The notes under the pieces are model-generated. The model saw nothing but the letters and a program-made list of their open reading frames with translations, was not told the DNA's origin and did not search any database. The position numbers and the translations under genes are program-made. A stretch of 64,000 nucleotides of DNA from Sipunculus nudus. Lineage: Eukaryota; Annelida; Sipuncula; Golfingiida; Sipunculidae. Where the stretch lies: assembly GCA_026874595.1 (NCBI GenBank), contig CM049307.1:28685079-28749078 (forward strand), given 5' to 3'. How positions within the stretch are numbered: the stretch's first letter is position 1; every line of letters starts with the position of its first letter. This document shows, piece by piece, positions 40,459 through 52,900 of this stretch.

Positions 40459-41552
40459 TGTGAACTTCCACTGCTAACTATTCCTACGATATATGACATG
40501 CGAAGGAAGATATATAACTCACAGATATCTGTGTGTTTCTTTTCAGGACAGAGGCGTGCCAGTTGTTGGCTCTCGCTAGATAACAAACAGTAGCGTCCAG
40601 GGAGACAGCACTTCGCAGCTATTCTCTAAACAAACATTTATCTACCTGTACTATATTGTCCACATCACCAACACTAGAGACCCAGCGAGTATATCCACTG
40701 TTATACCGCATTCACTCACGTGTTGTTAGTTATGCCGCACAAACAGGTTTGTCAAAGAAATCATCCCCAGTAAAGACACACAGCTCGCATATGTACACCA
40801 CATAAGAATACGTTTATACACCTGAGTGGGTCGTGTAATCGGAGAGGTACAGTGAATTGATTAAGCAAGGTTCACCTGTTCATAAGCTGTGTTGTTAGTT
40901 TGTCTTACCAGTTCACCTAAAGGGTCAGGTCAAGCATAACGCAAACAGAATTACTGGCACAAGAACTGTTTATAATTACTGCCATACGACCTGAGTAAAT
41001 TCATACACTCTGGAGTGTTTATCGTTATACGCTGTGCGAGTTATGTATTGCTGAGAGCTGGTGTAGAACCTCAGATCTAGGAGACCGCCACATCTGCCGT
41101 AACAGATAAAATTCCTTTTAATGATTAATAATTTCTTATGTATATTTTGTATCAGTGTGGATGACAACTGCACACACACACAAACATGCGCAAACACAGC
41201 ACTACAAGGATGTTTTATCATTGGCTCAAAGATGTTAGCTCAGTTGACTTAAAGTTATATATCCGCCGTCTGTCGGAGTCCCTAACATTGTGACCATTAG
41301 ACCAGAAAATTTCAACTTAGGATTGCGAGAGATCCTCTTAAAGTCTCCTTGAATCCTGAAATGAGTTCCCTCTGACCTATATTCTTCAAATGACAGGGCG
41401 GAAACTAAGCTTTGAGCTTTTCAGGAATTGATACCTATTGTTAGTTAAAAGATGTTATAAAAGCCATAAGTTTTTGCGCAACCTTTAAATTAATTTGTTT
41501 TATGCATTTTATTTATATTAAATTTGAGAACGAGCAGGGGACAGATAGTAAC

Positions 41553-41560
<8 letters not shown>

Positions 41561-41593
<33 letters not shown>
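41561..41593. repeat. (GA)n microsatellite
   Basis: About 16 GA dinucleotides. Confidence 0.95.
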
Positions 41594-41595
<2 letters not shown>

Positions 41596-42835
41596 AAATT
41601 ACCTCGGAGAGGCAACTTTGGGTTATCCTAAAATCCCCAGATTTTAGCATGTCTGAAGGTAGCCTCTTGTCACAGATGTGATGTTCATGTATTGAACTAA
41701 AATTAAGTTTGCTTTTAGATAAGATTTCAATAATTTGAACAATAATGGATTGCACTACCTCTAATTTTCATTTTACCAATTTTATGACAGTTTTGCGGCG
41801 GTCAGATTAATGAAATTGTGCCATTTTCTCAGCTGTTGATCCATGGGTTCTTTCTACAGCGTAGAGTTTTATCTTAGCAATTATACACGTTTTGCATTTG
41901 GACATTATACTGAAATAATATCCCTTGATCTTGCAGACATATATTTCTGCAATTGAGCCAGGTCTGAATATGATAGGTCCAGAAAATTCATCAACACTTA
42001 TGCATCGCCGGTAGTCTACCATGTTTCTTTCAATCATTGTATAGTAGTACAGTCATTTCACAGCCCGGCCGTCCTTTAATCTCTTTACGGTATACTACCG
42101 TTAACTGGACCAGCGCAGGCGTGTTATTTTGCCTTTCGACCACTGGTCACTCTGGGGTGACTGTGCTGGCGAAATTTCTTTGTTAATCATCCGGGCATTT
42201 GAGGCTTGAGCAGCATTTACCGCCATCTTTAACCTTTCCAGCAGCTCGAACAGTCGTACAATCTCGATCCCCTGTTTTCGGTGATTTTATGTTTAAATGC
42301 CTTTCTTCGCAAACTGTTTTAGAAATCTTGAAAGTACACGTATTTTATATATTCCTTTGGTAAATTGAGATTTTGTATCAAAGCTGGGTTCGACAAGTCT
42401 TACCATCACTGGTTTGGTGGTATTACTGACTGTGCTGTGTTTTTTTTGGATATTATGTGTAACAGTGTGTTGATATATTGTCAGTTGAATATATTGCAGA
42501 TATATCTGACCCGCTTGTGCATTTCATATATATGGTTTTCCACCGATGTTGTTTTAAATACTACCTTTTTGATATCATCATGATGATACCACTGCTATAC
42601 AGGTAAGATAATTTAACCAGTTTGTAATTCATTATTCCTCATCTAATGTGGAATAACAAGTGTGCCATTCATGCGTGATTTAAATGAATATAAAGAATAT
42701 TTGAGAGATACCGCCCATACCGCTTAATTATGTGAGTCTCACTAAAAATATCAGATGCTTCGTTATCAATTTGTATTTATAATTCAGTACACATGCATGA
42801 ATATTAACATCTTGGACAGTGTATATGTGTGTATC

Positions 42836-42838
<3 letters not shown>

Positions 42839-42911
<73 letters not shown>
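42839..42911. repeat. (TA)n microsatellite
   Basis: About 36 uninterrupted TA dinucleotides. Confidence 0.95.
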
Positions 42912-42915
<4 letters not shown>

Positions 42916-43535
42916 ACATCTGAGCTCATCACCGCACTGACTGCATGATTGACACAGGGAACTATGGAGCTGGGATTTCTCCTTCCACGTTTGCTATAGA
43001 TTTCCCACACGTGTTTTGTGTGTATATATTCACGTCTATGTTGAATCATGTTTTCTTCGCAGCATTTGTTGATTGTGAATGCGTTTATTGATGATAAAAT
43101 GTTTTTATAATAAAAATATTTTTCTATGCAGATAATTTTTGTCGATTGTATCCGTTTTATTCATTTTATCTATCTTTCTATATTAGCTGATGTAAATAAA
43201 TGTAATTTATAGAAATCAAAATCATTGTGACACAGGATCATAACTGTGTAAGCCTTTCGCAACCCACGACAAAGCAATACAGGGGCAATTAATGTATATA
43301 TACAAGTGGCCAGATCCATTATTGTCTTAAACTGATATACCCGGCGTACCTTATAATATAGTTGTTTCTTTTTATCCCGCTTTTAAGGATCGTATTAATA
43401 AAATATTATATATTACATATATATATATATATAGTAGTACCTGCAATGTAATATTAATGTATTATTAATAATAACGTGTTTGCAAGGTATCACAGTATTA
43501 CTTTAGCGAAAACCGTGAAATTGAGGGGGGATACG

Positions 43536-43551
43536 GTAATTCGCGAATTAC
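43536..43551. repeat. perfect 16-bp palindrome GTAATTCGCGAATTAC
   Basis: A self-complementary 16-mer. A second inverted repeat (TACCGGCA/TGCCGGTA, 43577-43596, loop of 4) follows 25 bp later, both inside text rich in TACGGTA/TACCGT. Together they suggest a foldback element or transposon end. Confidence 0.8.
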
Positions 43552-44092
43552 AGTGGTCTACCGTTATTTTACGTCCTACCGGCACGGATGCCGGTACTCT
43601 ACCGTAAACTTATGGCGCGTGTCTATAAATGAAGCACAGTTGTGCAATTTCACTATTCAATCGGTCTCTTACATCCAAAAGGTATTTCCAAATAATTCAC
43701 GCACGGGTCGTCTTGAAGATTGCTTTGAAATTTAATATGCATGTTGATAGATAGCTTTATCCTTTGTATGACACCGGTGGTGCCATCTTTAAAGTTTAAT
43801 TTTTAAATGTTTAATGGTTATTTGTACATATTGCTTTGGATAGGCAAACTTAAAATAAAAAATATTTTTTTTTTTATAATAATGCATCGGGACGCCTGCA
43901 CTCTGGTACCATGAAATAAATGAAAACCTGTCGCAAGGGTGTATGGCTGTTAAAGTTGCATTTAAATCCGCAAGATCGCATATATTTAAATATAGATATA
44001 CTAGCAAAACTCTTCCGGCAAGGCGGGGTTTTCAACCTATATAAATTCCCAATATATCTGATAAAAATTTTTAGATGTATACAGTCTCTACG

Positions 44093-44095
<3 letters not shown>

Positions 44096-44179
<84 letters not shown>
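44096..44179. repeat. (TA)n microsatellite, one interruption
   Basis: About 41 TA dinucleotides with one TTTA interruption. Confidence 0.95.
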
Positions 44180-44181
<2 letters not shown>

Positions 44182-45128
44182 CTTCAGTATTGTATCGAAA
44201 AGATACTGAAAAATTACAGAAAAGTAACGATAGTTGATTTAAAGACAAAAAGGCTGGTTCAGACTGTCATAAACATAGTAAATTGTTAGCACTTTTCACT
44301 CCTTTTAAGAGATTATGAAAAGAAATTAAAAGGCACCAAAAAGTACCGACAGTTACCGAAAGGTACCGTAAGGGAATGGTAAAATACTGGAAAGTTACCA
44401 AAATGTTACTGTAAAGACTATAAACAAATGTGTTTGTTAGTTATCACTCTCTCTACATGCCTGTCATCTGGTATATATTTGCCGAATACTTAAATAAGAG
44501 TCATATCAATTAGATGTTTTGTCATAAAATGTGTCACTTTAAACTAAATTTATAACACGAATCTGCATCGTACTCTCTTACCCCTCCTGCACTAGAAAAG
44601 TCAGCACTTTAACATCACTGATACACGCGAACCCAGGGAAAAGGAAACAAATTTATAGGGATGAGGTACAAAGGTTTATGCATATGTCTTATTAGTGGTA
44701 GCAAATTTTTGCTTATATTGTACATAATTTGCAAACCTAAAATACTTTTCAGTATGAAGCACTGAACATGTTAAATTACATTCATCAGCCATTGTGTATT
44801 CAACAATAAAGTAAAACACATGAATTACATCCATAAAAATAATGAAAGGAAATGAATATATAAAATTCATTTTATATAAATATTAACAAAATTTGAAGAA
44901 AGGTTTTCATAACTATACTAGATATTTTCTTGTATCCTATATGGAACTGAGAAAAACACGGGCGATAATATGCATGCACATTTAAAAGAATACTAAAATG
45001 TAAGATTCTTTGTTGACAATAAATCACCTTTGTTGGTAAAGCTATTGTTGATAAAGCTATGAAGCAAAAAAAAAAAAAAAAAAGGAGACATTTGTCTAGC
45101 CATCAATGTACATAAAATCTCAAGATCT

Positions 45129-45503
45129 TCATTGTTGAGACAGTCCTTTGCCGTAAGTTGAGTTTGTTGTACTAAACTGGTCAGGGTTGGCAGGTTTACC
45201 CTTGTAAGACTTACAGCCGCCACCAGCCCGGTTTGGCGCGAAACTGCCATATTCAGCAGACGACACCTCCCAAGTGTTATTGTGCCAGACCTGGTTCTTC
45301 TGTTGTCCGTACGAGACTGGTCGTGTCACTGGACCGTCAGTATGGCTGCCGTAAGCTGTGTTAGAAGTACTCCAGAACTGTTCCCAACTGAAAGGGACTT
45401 TGTTAAGTCTGTCGGCGGACACACGGCGGTCAGCTGGCGGGGGGTTTTGTCCCCGTAACTCGTTCATACTCAAATCCTGATTCCTTGGCTTTGGTAGGGC
45501 CAT
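45129..45503 (-). CDS. small protein with repeated YGS boxes, possible microtubule-inner-protein-like
   Basis: 124 residues run from MALPKPRNQDLSMNELRGQN to KGLSQQ and a stop. An in-frame extension upstream to 45656 is hydrophobic and unlike the rest. The sequence TTACAG|ATG just before this start looks like a splice acceptor, so the ATG at 45503 is preferred and a leader intron is likely. Three boxes are visible: STSNTAYGSH, EVSSAEYGSF and FSTTNSTYGK. RRVSADRLNKVPFSWEQFWS precedes the first. This arrangement recalls small ciliary microtubule-inner proteins such as PIERCE1 (RVSAD...TSNxAYGS, from memory), but identity is uncertain. An NRF1-like CGCATGCGCAA lies at about 45663-45673, upstream. 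The gene has the same orientation as the neighbour at 39829-40458. Confidence 0.7.
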   Translation of the reverse strand: MALPKPRNQDLSMNELRGQNPPPADRRVSADRLNKVPFSWEQFWSTSNTAYGSHTDGPVTRPVSYGQQKNQVWHNNTWEVSSAEYGSFAPNRAGGGCKSYKGKPANPDQFSTTNSTYGKGLSQQ

Positions 45504-46115
45504 CTGTAACTTAATATACTGAGGTGTGTTCAAAATAGGAAGCAAGTATGTCTTCACCGTGGATAAGGAACGTGTCCTTACACGCAAAACTATACACACC
45601 AAGTTACTGATTATATTGGATTTGCACGTTATATTAGTCCTCCGGCATTTGAACAATTATCACGCATGCGCAAACATCCGTTTTCACTTTTATGTATATT
45701 GTTAGTAAACGTACCGTTTAGCAGATGACTTTTATGCTGTAGCTTCACCTTTGTATTCTGAGGATCATAGGTGTCAATAGCTACTTTGGTAGCGGCCCTG
45801 TACTTGACAGTGACTCTACTTGTACCTGTAGTACCCCTTGTTAGATGTTAGCTGATAAGGGTCCTCATTTGTAGCCACGGCACACACGGTAAACAACCCC
45901 ACCACTATGTTAATATGATCACCGACACTTGAGCTCTGTAAACTACTGAACCCTGAGGCCACAGGGGAATTAGTTTTTACTCAGTGAAAACCTTTATGTG
46001 AAACAGTTATTGGTACGTGGTACAAGAAACCCCAATACGGGCACTTGTATGTGCGGACTCTCTGTCTCTCTGTATCTCTCCTTCTCTTTTCTCTCTCTTT
46101 CATTCTATCTTTCTT

Positions 46116-46120
<5 letters not shown>

Positions 46121-46165
<45 letters not shown>
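46121..46165. repeat. (CT)n microsatellite
   Basis: About 22 CT dinucleotides after a pyrimidine-rich lead-in from 46057. Confidence 0.95.
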
Positions 46166-46168
<3 letters not shown>

Positions 46169-49090
46169 TGACTAGTTTCAGGAATTCATTTGAAGCACAG
46201 ATCAAATACGTCTCGATGATTATATTGATTTTTTTAACAAGAATTACATTTAAAAATTGAGTCCTTAGCGATAATCCAAACATCTGTGTTAGTCTTTACG
46301 AAAACAAAGGTGAATCTCTTACAGCTTACCCTATTACAGAGTTCAAATCTTTTGTTGGAAGTTGATTGTGTATAGAAAAATGATCAATTTAAGATTCGAT
46401 GTTTCTGAAAATTATTAACCTTTATATATCCTTGCTGTATTAAATATAAGATTGTGCTTTAACAATTCACTGATACATCGCAATAATAAAATCAAATTTC
46501 GTATCGGTGTCGATCGTAGAATGTCGAAACGTTTACAGTATATGACCATTCAAAATAAAGTTTGACATTCATCTGTAGAATTCCGGCATTTAAAAATAGT
46601 CAACAGCCCAGGGCGTTTCAAACATCATTGGGAAAAAAATTAGTAATTCGTCTACTGGTTGGCTTACCACCACACGATCAAACCAATTGAAAGGACTGTT
46701 TCATTATTCATCACTCCTGAAGCGTAGAGGCAACGCTAATACTACTTATTTGTATTATATCATATATGGTGTCATGAGTTAAATATGGGGATACCTTTCG
46801 CATCCTGAAATATAATATTGTTTCAGCTATAGTATAAGAACATGAGTTGTGGATGTGAAAAAAAATGTTCCTCCAACTTTCGAGGTTTGTTTATCAATCT
46901 CGCTATAAAGTATGATTTGGTATAAATAAAACCTGCACGGTTACAAGTAAAATTATCATTTAATTTTACACTCTGCATTATGAAACTTGAGTTGTTGGAA
47001 TTTCTGATCATGTCAATCGACAGACTGTTAGATTTTGACAAATTTTTAAGTTGTGTAAAGCTGATTTCAGGTTAATTACCAGTCATGCAGTATATTTTTA
47101 TAACAGGTAACATGAATTTCCTTAATTTCAATTTGTGTATTTTGGTATGTCTTTATACAGGTAAACCAGTCAAAGTTCTATGAATAACTAAGCACTAATG
47201 TGCCTGAGAACACGAAGAAAAGTAACCCTGAAAGCAGAAGGCTTGTCAGGAATGTGCTTGGTCCACGCTGGTATTTACTGCCATCTGGCGGCTGAGCATT
47301 TCACCAAATTAGAACGGTTATCGAGGGTTTGGAAAAATTATCTGCTTTAATATTTAAATATTTGTCTAAAAGGCTTCAACTGAATACATATTGTGAATTT
47401 CTTTGTATTATAGACATACTTGGGGTATGAAGTGTTTGCTGGACAAGAAAATCTAAGTACACAAGACTGATATTTTGGTCACCTTTCTCAAACTGAAGGT
47501 AGGTTATGCACTCGAATAAGAAAAAGACTGGAGGATATACTGAAACAACACCATTTTATTTATAGATTATTATTGCGCTCATACACGACTTGGTTTGCAG
47601 GTCATATTTACCTCAGTGGTTATCACAATCAATCAAGATAATCTGCAACAATAATCACAGGAAATAATAACAAAACAAAATACATAACAACAAATCATAA
47701 CATTAATAATATCAGTAGGTAACCAAGCATAAAAGTAATGCATCCAACAGACGCTTACAGGTTAGGGGAATGAATTTTCAATACAGGTGCTATTCCGGGC
47801 TTTTTTAGGCTATTTCGGAAGTCACCTAACCCCAAAATTGTCCATTTGTGACCCGGTACTGAATATATATTTCCTTCTAATATGATTTTTAAATTTTAAA
47901 CATAAATGATAGATTCATCCAATCTTGCTGTTTATTTGGTCCTGCGCTATCATCACAACTGCCTTGTAAGTGAGAAGTCAATGTCCTGATACTCACAGAG
48001 GTCCATCTTTACACCATGTCCAGGATATATTATCTTCCATAACATTATTATTCTAACATGTACATAACACTGTCATGCCATTCATAATCTTTCGTTTAGA
48101 AAAGTGTATCTTATAAAAAGTTGCCATACATTAATTAATCTATAACACTAATTAACATGTCACATTCCCGAGTATATTTAATCATCCTGCTGGTTCACAC
48201 TGTTTGTAAAATAATACTATCATTAATTGTGATGCGACAAGTTATCCTTTTGACACAAGGATTTCTGCCGTAGACATCAGTCTACATCGTGTTGACACAA
48301 CACATTCTCAAGTAGACATGACATGTATCCTAAAGTAAATATAAGTTTCGTGTAGGCATACTTTTCCTGTCCCATATTACCCTATCCTTTAACCTTTTCA
48401 TTTTTATAGTTATCCCTTATAAAATCAGGATTCGAGTCCATTAATACTCTGTTTGTGATTATAAACGATCAACTTAGCAGTCTGTCTCATAGCGCATATT
48501 AACAAATGATAAATACGTCATCCATAAATGTATATCAAACATAAAATCATGCAGATGGGACTTAAGTTCATCAAATATAAACTCTAGCTTTTGAACGACT
48601 GGAACAACAACAGAGTGTGCATACAAAAGCAACGAACGTTTCATACATCATATATAACTTGTTATCAATTATATCATGACTCCTAATTTTCTAGTATCAA
48701 ACACCTGCATGTCGATTACAGAAGTCTGATGTAGTATGTACATAACTATGGTACATGTCATAATAACAGACCGTGATGTCACGCGGCCGGTGATTATTGC
48801 TGCTCTACACCTGATGTATACAGCACCTAAAACATGAAGATAACGATGTGATATACGGGAGCTGATGCTATGTACAATAAATCTATGTTCAAATACCTGT
48901 ACAAGTCTACCCTTTAATATATTAATGTACATCCTTTAACTACAACAAGATATCATATTTACCTAAATCTGTCCAAATTTTGTACGCAGCCCGGAAGTAA
49001 GTCCAAGTGAGAATCTATACAAAAGCCTTTTAAAAACCATAAGTTTAAAATAAGGACGCAACAGAATAAAGACTGGTCATTAGACGCTAA

Positions 49091-49139
<49 letters not shown>
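49091..49139. repeat. (TA)n microsatellite
   Basis: About 24 TA dinucleotides. Confidence 0.95.
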
Positions 49140-49144
<5 letters not shown>

Positions 49145-49591
49145 TATTTTTAAATACAAGATTTGTAAGGTAAACTTCGTTAATAATTATTGTATCTTAC
49201 AGACCTATCTGACACGGGCCCCTGTTCAACACAGAAGTCTTCGCACTCTCCTGCAGAATGTTGTAACATATGAACAAATACCGCACTCGGTGACCATTAC
49301 AAGTTTGCTCTTTTGTTTACAAACGGCCTAGGTAGGGGCTATGGAACAGAATTAGTTCCGTCGGAATATGTTTAACATATATATTAACATTATACGGAAT
49401 TTCCCTGACAAATAATCCTTTTTCTCCATGCTTTGCTGATATTCATTTTTCTTTGAATAGATTTGGTTTCATTTGTGATATTTTCTGTACATGCCTGTAT
49501 AACTCTGTTCTAGTTTCAATACACATTTCTCTTGATACATTTAAAGTTTGATCTAACGTCAATAAGTAGTCAAACAAAACGACACCTGTTC

Positions 49592-49948
49592 TCAGCTTGT
49601 ATGGACGACTCCGTTAGATTTCTCCACATAATGGCCATTTGTCTCGGCGGGTTCCTGTCGTATTACTTTATCTTTGGTTGATGTTCCGTTGGGGATAGCA
49701 TTCGACAAAATCGTTGAATGCCCATTCTCGCGTGGAAGAGAGTCTTCATTGGCTTTCAGACAAAGTTCTTTCATTTGCATAAAACTGCTCTCTAGCGTGC
49801 AGGCAAAAAAGTCCGAATGTGTGAGGTCACAATGTTTGAATGACGTCACAACCATGAGCATGTACTTTTCGTGTGGATTGTAGCAGACGCCGTAGCCGTC
49901 AGGAACTACTGGACCATAGCACATGAAAGCGTCCATTGTTGTTGGCAC
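49592..49948 (-). CDS. ChAT: ChAT last exon
   Basis: 118 codons plus TGA. It begins [20 protein letters not shown], the conserved C-terminal core of choline/carnitine acyltransferases, and ends in a poorly conserved Asn/Glu-rich tail. The acceptor is ATGTAG. Confidence 0.97.
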   Translation of the reverse strand: MPTTMDAFMCYGPVVPDGYGVCYNPHEKYMLMVVTSFKHCDLTHSDFFACTLESSFMQMKELCLKANEDSLPRENGHSTILSNAIPNGTSTKDKVIRQEPAETNGHYVEKSNGVVHTS

Positions 49949-52900
49949 CTACATGATAAAAAAAATATCAATCACTTAATAAGAACGGGCTGGTGTGATG
50001 AAGAATCCTATGTGGTGATGGCGAATGTTTCAGATATATTCATGCTTTAAAAAGACCATGCAGATATGAAAAATAAATTTTTGTCAGCACACTTAATTTA
50101 ACCTCACAGCTCCTATATTGAAACCTGGCAATTTAGACAAATCATCGGGCAATTTTAAATTCAGACTAAAATCGAGATTCGAGTTTGGCAAAGTTAGGGT
50201 CAAGTAAACAAGCACGCCATGGATATGCTGGTTCACAAATACGGATAATGTTATCTGTATCCACTTGTATCCACTTAAAAAATCTTAAACCAGATCACTG
50301 TCAGCACTACTTTTGGCCCTCAGCATTACTCGACACGTAAAGCACGTTCCGTTTTCATTTCCAAATGGAGGTAACTGCTCTATTTCATAAACAGTCTTAA
50401 CCAGAGATATTTTTCATAGACTCCCCTGTGGAATGTGGCTGTCAGACGTCATATAAACATATAATTATTTCTTGAGCCAATATATATCAATATCGTGATG
50501 AATATGGAACATATTGTTAATCCAGCAATATGTCGTGCAATGTATGTTTTAGGAATATCACCTAACTGTTCGTAGGTTTGAAGGCATGGTCCTATCAGAT
50601 ATGATACCTCAGCTGCAAGATTTCCAGCCAAAAACTAATGTGAGCTGCTAAACAAGTAGTACCTTACAATGTTTAGGCGGATCACAAGGGTCCCTATACT
50701 GGGCTTTTATAATTAGGTAAAAAAAAAATAAAAGGTATGGTTCTCAGGCACCGCCCCATCCATTTTAAACCCCCGTATCAAACATTTTTATTTTGATTTT
50801 CAATAGAAACTTACCAATTTTGAGCTGCAGCCGATCGGACATTTCTTTCAAGAAGATAAAATCATACAATTTCCTTTGTTATGTAGTGCTTTTACGTGTT
50901 TAGCAAAATAAATCTGTTATTATCATGTTTTTTCATTATCATTTGACATTTTTATAGAAACATACCAAAAAATTAAAAATATAAATGCCCGCCCGCACTG
51001 ATTTCTGAAAAAAAGTGCCTGAGAACCATAGCTTTTTTTTTTTATTTTGGCCTTAGGCCTACAAAATAATTAACCATATAGGGCGCTAAATGAATACGAT
51101 CTTCTCAGTGAACGCCTTCTTACCTGACTGGTTGACAGCGTGAAGCGGTTCGACATGACGTAAGAGGGATCAGTAAAGACTTCCGGTGTGGGGAGCCCCG
51201 CCTCCTCCGCCACCATCCTCAGACCCAACAAGTGGTTATCGAATCCGTACCCAAGAATTGTCTGTAGAAAAAAATGTATTCATTCTAGTATATCAGTAGG
51301 GTCTGCAGAATGGTTAATTAAAACGTATTAAGCCTAGTTTTCTTCTTTGTTTTATATCACACGAAGAAATAGTGCATAACAATGTTGATTTCAGATGCAA
51401 ATTTATTATTTACTGAAGAATGGCAAGGTTCTTCAAGTGTGACTGACAATCACTTCCAGGACTTTAAACATTTTGTCTTAAGTGATTTACCTGTAGGAGT
51501 ATTTCTGTCTGCTTCTTCATGGCTTTCCTCAACAACGCAAGCTTCTCTTTGTCCTGAAAGAATTTAACGTAGAACAGTCCAGTAAACTTCCCTTTTACAT
51601 AAGACATTTATGAAATCCGAATTTAGTGAAACTCTTGTCAGTGATCAGTGAAACCAGAGACCGAGGAGGGATGAGTTATAAATATAAAATCCTTGAAATT
51701 TAGACATTGTGAAAAATATTAAAATCATGCAAGTTATCAGACAAATACGGATTTATAGTATGCACTGCAAATCTCTGGTATGTGGTCTTTCAAATAAATA
51801 ACTCACTGTTGTTTCCGTCTCTCCCACCATGGCCTTGACCCACTCAAGCGCTTCCAGCGTAGAAGCACGGATGTTGTCCACACGTCCTTTCCGGAAGCGT
51901 CGAATAGACGCGCTCTCGTACGTCGGTACAAGTCTATGGTGGACTCTGTACAGAAGAATTAAAAATGGACTCTGTATAAAAGAGTAGCAAACAGATTCTG
52001 TACAGAAAACTTTAAAATGGACTGTGTACAGAAGAATTTTAACGCACTCTGTACAGAAGAGTTGTACAGAACTTGTACAAAAGAATAATAATTTGATTCT
52101 GTACAGTCGAATTACAAGGAGACTGTGTACAAAAAATTAAAATAGACTGTACAGAAAAATTACACATGGACTCGAACAGGAGAATAGCAAATGGACTCTG
52201 TACAGATGAATAAAAGAGGACCCTGTATAAAAGAATAAGAAGGGGACTCTGTACAGAAGAATTACAAATAGATTATGTACAGAAAACTTTATAATGGACT
52301 CTGTATAGAAAACATGAAAATGGACTCCCTACACAAATATTAAAACAGAACTTGTACAAAAGAATAACAATTGGATTCTGTACAGTCGAATTACAAGGAG
52401 ACTATGTACAAAAATTTAAAATGGACTGTACAGAAGAATTACAAATGGACTCTGTACAGAAGAGTTATAAATAAAACTTGCACAAAAGAATAACAAATGA
52501 ACTCGAACAAGAGAATAGCAAATGGACTCTGTACAGATGAATAAAAAAAGGACCCTGTATAAAAGAATAAGAAGTGGACTCTGTACAGAAAAATTACAAA
52601 TAGATTATGAACATAAAACTTTAGAATGGACCCTGTATAGAAAACGTGAAAATGGACTCCCTACACATGAATTATAAATATGAACTTGTACAACAGAATT
52701 ACAAATGGATTCTGTACAGACGAATTACAAAGAGACTATGTAGACAAATTTAAGATGAACTGCACAGAATAATTACAAATGGATCATGGATGGATGACGC
52801 GAAGCTCTCTATTGAATACAGCACTATTGGAGAGAAGAGTAGGTAATGTAAACCTTGCCATGGGAAGGTATAGGGTAATAATATGACAGATGATTGTTTT

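Larger units (their letters stand above)
40459..45128. other. intergenic DNA between the two YGSF-box genes
   Basis: No gene was recognised. It contains (GA)n at 41561-41593, (TA)n at 42839-42911 and 44096-44179, a 16-bp perfect palindrome at 43536-43551, an 8-bp-stem hairpin at 43577-43596 and an A run at about 45067-45083. Confidence 0.6.
45504..49591. other. intergenic DNA downstream of ChAT
   Basis: No gene was recognised. It contains (CT)n at 46121-46165 and (TA)n at 49091-49139. The part next to 49592 must include the ChAT 3' UTR, but I could not choose a polyadenylation signal; an ATTAAA on the minus strand near 48912 is one candidate. Confidence 0.55.

Noticed and set aside
45504-45656. 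N-terminal extension of the 45129-45503 gene to the first in-frame ATG
   Set aside because: The extra 51 residues are unlike the rest, and an acceptor-like TTACAG lies directly before the ATG at 45503.
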